NCBI GenBank assembly: GCA_937975655.1
Contig: CALJTZ010000447.1
Coordinates: 1-5,877 of the forward strand
Length of the DNA: 5,877 nt
Source of the DNA: an uncultured Synechococcus sp.
GTDB lineage: Bacteria > Cyanobacteriota > Cyanobacteriia > PCC-6307 > Cyanobiaceae
Reading direction: 5' to 3'
The translations under genes were made by a program, and so were the position numbers. The notes beneath the pieces were generated by a model, which ran no database searches, was not told where the DNA came from, and saw nothing but the letters and a program-made list of their open reading frames with translations. Positions 3,922-5,877 of this stretch are shown one piece after another; positions within the stretch are counted from its first letter, which is position 1, and the number at the start of each line of letters is the position of its first letter.

Positions 3922-5085
3922 TTACTTGCCCATGCCCAGTTGCTGGGCCTTTTGGTAAACCTTGCCCTCGGTGAGCAGCGAGGGGGCTACCACCACCTCC
4001 ACCTGTTGCATCTCCTTCAGGGTGCGGGCGCCGAGGGTGCCCATGGAGGTCTTGATGCAGCCCAGCAGGTTCTGGGTGCCGTCGTCGAGGCCGGCGGGGC
4101 CCCGCAGGATCTTCTCGAGACTGCCAGTGGTGCCCACCTTGATGCGGGTGCCGCGAGGCAGCACCGGGCTGGGGGTGGCCATGCCCCAGTGGAAGCCACG
4201 GCCGGGTGCCTCGGCGGCCCGGGCGATCGGCGAGCCGATCATCACGGCATCGGCGCCGCAGGCCAGGCACTTGCAGATGTCACCGCCGGTCACGATGCCG
4301 CCGTCGGCCACGATCGGCACATAGCGGCCGCTCTCGCGCTGGTAGTCGTCGCGGGCGGCGGCACAGTCCGCCACCGAGGTGGCCTGGGGAATGCCGATGC
4401 CCAGCACGCCGCGGCTGGTGCAGGCGGCACCGGGGCCGATGCCCACCATCACGCCGGCGGCGCCGGCGCGCATCAGCTTGAGGGCCACGTCGTAGGTGAC
4501 GCAGTTGCCGATCACCACGGGCACGCCGAAGTCGCGGCAGAGGGCCTCGAGATCCAGGGTTTCCTGGCCCTCGGGGCCGACGTGCTCGGTGCTCACCACC
4601 GTGGCCTGAACGAAGAAGAGGTCAGCGCCGGCCTCGGCGATGGCCTTGCCGAATTTGAGGGCCGCCACCGGGGTGGCACTCACGGCGGCGATGCCGCCCT
4701 TCTGCTTGATCTCGGCAATCCGCTGACGGATCAGGTCTTCCCGCACCGGTTGGCTGTAGAGCTCCTGCATCAGGGGCACGAACTCGTCCTTACCCACCGC
4801 GGCAATGCGGTCTAGGGCCGGGTTGGGGTCGTCGTAGCGGCACTGGACTCCCTCCAGATTGAGGACCCCCAGGGCCCCCTGCTTCGTGAGTTCCACGCAC
4901 ATCCCCACGTCCACCACGCCATCCATGGCGCTGGCGATGATTGGGATCTCGCGGCTGATCCCGCCTAGGGTCCAACTGCTGTCCGTCACCGCGGGATCCA
5001 CGGTGCGGCCACCCGGCACGAGGGCAATTTCATCGATGCCGTAGGCGCGGCGAACGGTACGGGAGCGGCCGAGCTGAATGTCCAC
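3922..5085 (-). CDS. guaB3: GuaB3-family IMP dehydrogenase (CBS-less)
   Basis: This encodes 387 residues from a GTG at 5085, with AAGGT about 8 nt upstream as a modest Shine-Dalgarno. It is an IMPDH/GMP-reductase-type TIM barrel: N-terminal MDIQLGRSRTVRRAYGIDEI, substrate-side PIIASAMDGV (48-57), catalytic loop GIGPGAACTSRG (215-226) with nucleophile Cys222, IMP-phosphate motifs VADGGI (259-264) and MIGSP (282-286), and a C-terminal flap region. No CBS (Bateman) pair is inserted, unlike canonical GuaB of about 490 residues; this matches the GuaB3 family (TIGR01304, about 380-390 residues). As I recall, cyanobacterial GuaB3 has been shown to oxidise IMP to XMP with NAD+, the first step towards GMP; a GMP reductase is less likely. 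It lies 72 nt below the CAAD gene and ends at a TAA, followed by a tetraloop hairpin and a terminator. Confidence 0.92.
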   Translation of the reverse strand: MDIQLGRSRTVRRAYGIDEIALVPGGRTVDPAVTDSSWTLGGISREIPIIASAMDGVVDVGMCVELTKQGALGVLNLEGVQCRYDDPNPALDRIAAVGKDEFVPLMQELYSQPVREDLIRQRIAEIKQKGGIAAVSATPVAALKFGKAIAEAGADLFFVQATVVSTEHVGPEGQETLDLEALCRDFGVPVVIGNCVTYDVALKLMRAGAAGVMVGIGPGAACTSRGVLGIGIPQATSVADCAAARDDYQRESGRYVPIVADGGIVTGGDICKCLACGADAVMIGSPIARAAEAPGRGFHWGMATPSPVLPRGTRIKVGTTGSLEKILRGPAGLDDGTQNLLGCIKTSMGTLGARTLKEMQQVEVVVAPSLLTEGKVYQKAQQLGMGK

Positions 5086-5102
5086 CGGAGACCTTGACGC
5101 AA

Positions 5103-5151
5103 TCGGGCCAAGCTATCAACCGGCCCGACCAGCCACTCCCTGCCAGGGGAG
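5103..5151 (-). other. Two small stem-loops in the CAAD-guaB3 intergenic region
   Basis: TCGGGCC (5103-5109) pairs with GGCCCGA (5122-5128) across 12 nt, and CTCCC (5136-5140) pairs with GGGAG (5147-5151) across 6 nt. Neither is followed by a T-run on the minus strand. They could shape a guaB3 leader or a CAAD 3' end; no convincing promoter is visible in the gap. Confidence 0.3.
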
Positions 5152-5157
5152 CTGTTC

Positions 5158-5850
5158 TCAGCGATTGCCGCGAAACGCAGCCCAGCGGCCTTTGACGTTG
5201 GCGATCACCTTGTCGCGGTCGCTGCTGCGCACCAGATTGCTGAGACCGAAACGCACCACGGCCACCAGGCCGGCGAGTTCCAGCAGGCCTGGCACCAGCG
5301 GCAGGCTGTCCAACACCCCCAGCAAAGCGCCGTAGATGCGCAGCACCAGCAGCAGGCCGATCAGGGCGGCGGCGGCTGTGAGCGGTGTGCGGGATGTCTG
5401 CCAGAGCTGCTGCAGCTGGCCGCTGGCGAGCCACTGGCGCAGCTTGTCCAGCAGCAGCTCCCATTCGCCGCCTTCGCTGTCGCCGCCGCTGGGCCGTTCC
5501 AGGGCTGGCACCTCCAGGGTGCTCACCACCGTGGGCACCTCGGGCACGGCCACGGGTTCAGGAGCCGGTTCAGGGGCAACCGGTTCAGGCGCTGCCGCGA
5601 TCACCGGCTCAGGAACTGCCGCGATCACCGGTTCAGGGTCCGGTTCGGGCGTCGGTTCAGAGCTGGGCGCTGCCTCGGCGGCACTGCCACCCAGTTGCAC
5701 CACCTCCACGGCTGGAGCTGTCTCGGCGGCGAGGGGCTCCTGGAGGGCCGGCTCAGGCTGTTGCTCCACTGGCGGCTGGTCTGCCGGCTGCTCCACCAGT
5801 TGCTCGGGCTCCTGCTCCGGCTGCGGCAACGGGGAGGAAGCGTCAGCCAT
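5158..5850 (-). CDS. CAAD/CURT1-type thylakoid membrane protein with Pro/Glu-rich N-terminus
   Basis: This encodes 230 residues from an ATG at 5850. Residues 1-120 are a low-complexity Pro/Glu/Ala/Gln tail with an octapeptide-like repeat (EPVIAAVP, EPVIAAAP, then PEPVAPEPAPEP). The rest is a compact domain: an amphipathic helix (about 128-150, ELLLDKLRQWLASGQLQQLW), two hydrophobic helices (about 157-178 and 183-203) joined by DSLPLVPG, and a basic C-terminal helix (RSSDRDKVIANVKGRW). This is the CAAD domain (cyanobacterial aminoacyl-tRNA synthetase appended domain), here free-standing. Free CAAD proteins are homologues of plant CURT1, which bends thylakoid membranes at their edges. It has no synthetase part. 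The acidic proline-rich tail presumably faces the cytosol. It lies 72 nt upstream of guaB3 in the same direction. The domain call is strong; the curvature role is inferred from the family. Confidence 0.85.
   Translation of the reverse strand: MADASSPLPQPEQEPEQLVEQPADQPPVEQQPEPALQEPLAAETAPAVEVVQLGGSAAEAAPSSEPTPEPDPEPVIAAVPEPVIAAAPEPVAPEPAPEPVAVPEVPTVVSTLEVPALERPSGGDSEGGEWELLLDKLRQWLASGQLQQLWQTSRTPLTAAAALIGLLLVLRIYGALLGVLDSLPLVPGLLELAGLVAVVRFGLSNLVRSSDRDKVIANVKGRWAAFRGNR
5592..5639. repeat. 24-bp tandem repeat coding the EPVIAAxP units
   Basis: CTGCCGCGATCACCGG begins at 5592 and again at 5616, each followed by [C/T]TCAGG, giving a 24-bp period that encodes the eight-residue EPVIAAxP unit of the CAAD protein's N-terminal tail. 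Shorter CCGGTTCAGG-like echoes continue on both sides (about 5562-5665). Confidence 0.8.
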
Positions 5851-5877
5851 GGGTCCGCAGTGGATTCAACGATGGGG

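Noticed and set aside
3674..4270. 198-codon minus-strand frame spanning guaB3 3' end, terminator and trxA start
   Set aside because: It crosses a clear intrinsic terminator and two real genes in another frame; Arg/Pro/His-rich shadow composition.
3940..4815. 291-codon plus-strand frame rich in His, Ala and Gly
   Set aside because: It is the mirror of guaB3 in a GC-rich gene; composition is low-complexity and it has no motif.
1..5877. CRISPR array, tRNA/rRNA gene, insertion sequence, prophage or defence genes
   Set aside because: No regularly spaced repeats, cloverleaf, transposase, terminal inverted repeats or toxin/nuclease motifs were seen on either strand.

Overview
The window looks like an ordinary chromosomal stretch of a cyanobacterium. 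It is visibly GC-rich, and the gene content (petG, cytM, a GuaB3-type IMP dehydrogenase, a CAAD/CURT1 membrane protein) suits the Synechococcus/Cyanobium lineage. That placement is inferred from gene content, not from a search. Genes are packed tightly: several stop/start pairs overlap by 4 nt, and few starts have a Shine-Dalgarno sequence.

Layout: seven of the eight genes lie on the minus strand; petG alone is on plus. Read in the minus direction from the right end, they are a CAAD-domain membrane protein (5850-5158); a GuaB3-family IMP dehydrogenase (5085-3922) with a UUCG hairpin and an intrinsic terminator behind it; a 3.7-3.9 kb intergenic region with the trxA leader; then a compact run of trxA, a long LOG-family protein, hisH and rsmD (3711-1077), with 4-nt overlaps at LOG/hisH and hisH/rsmD. 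petG (944-1057) converges on rsmD and diverges from cytM. cytM (867-481) overlaps by 4 nt the start of a SpoU/TrmJ-type RNA methyltransferase gene.

Functionally this is a housekeeping and photosynthetic neighbourhood: thiol redox (TrxA), electron transfer (PetG, CytM), purine and histidine synthesis (GuaB3, HisH), RNA methylation (RsmD, TrmJ-like) and thylakoid membrane shape (CAAD/CURT1). I see no mobile element, CRISPR array, RNA gene or defence system. No stretch over 300 nt lacks a gene; the longest gap is about 210 nt (3712-3921).

Most worth a second look: (1) the TrmJ-like frame switches in frame, around 176-216, into the middle of a class I fructose-1,6-bisphosphatase, which is either a real deletion fusion or a chimeric assembly near the window edge; (2) a perfect 18-bp inverted repeat with a 5-nt loop inside the rsmD coding sequence, 96 nt beyond petG; (3) a dyad filling the over-long spacer of a candidate trxA promoter, an arrangement like MerR-family promoters; (4) a 7-bp dyad between cytM and petG; (5) an apparently coding, start-less extension in front of the LOG gene, in the same frame as trxA. 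No convincing undescribed multi-gene system is visible.
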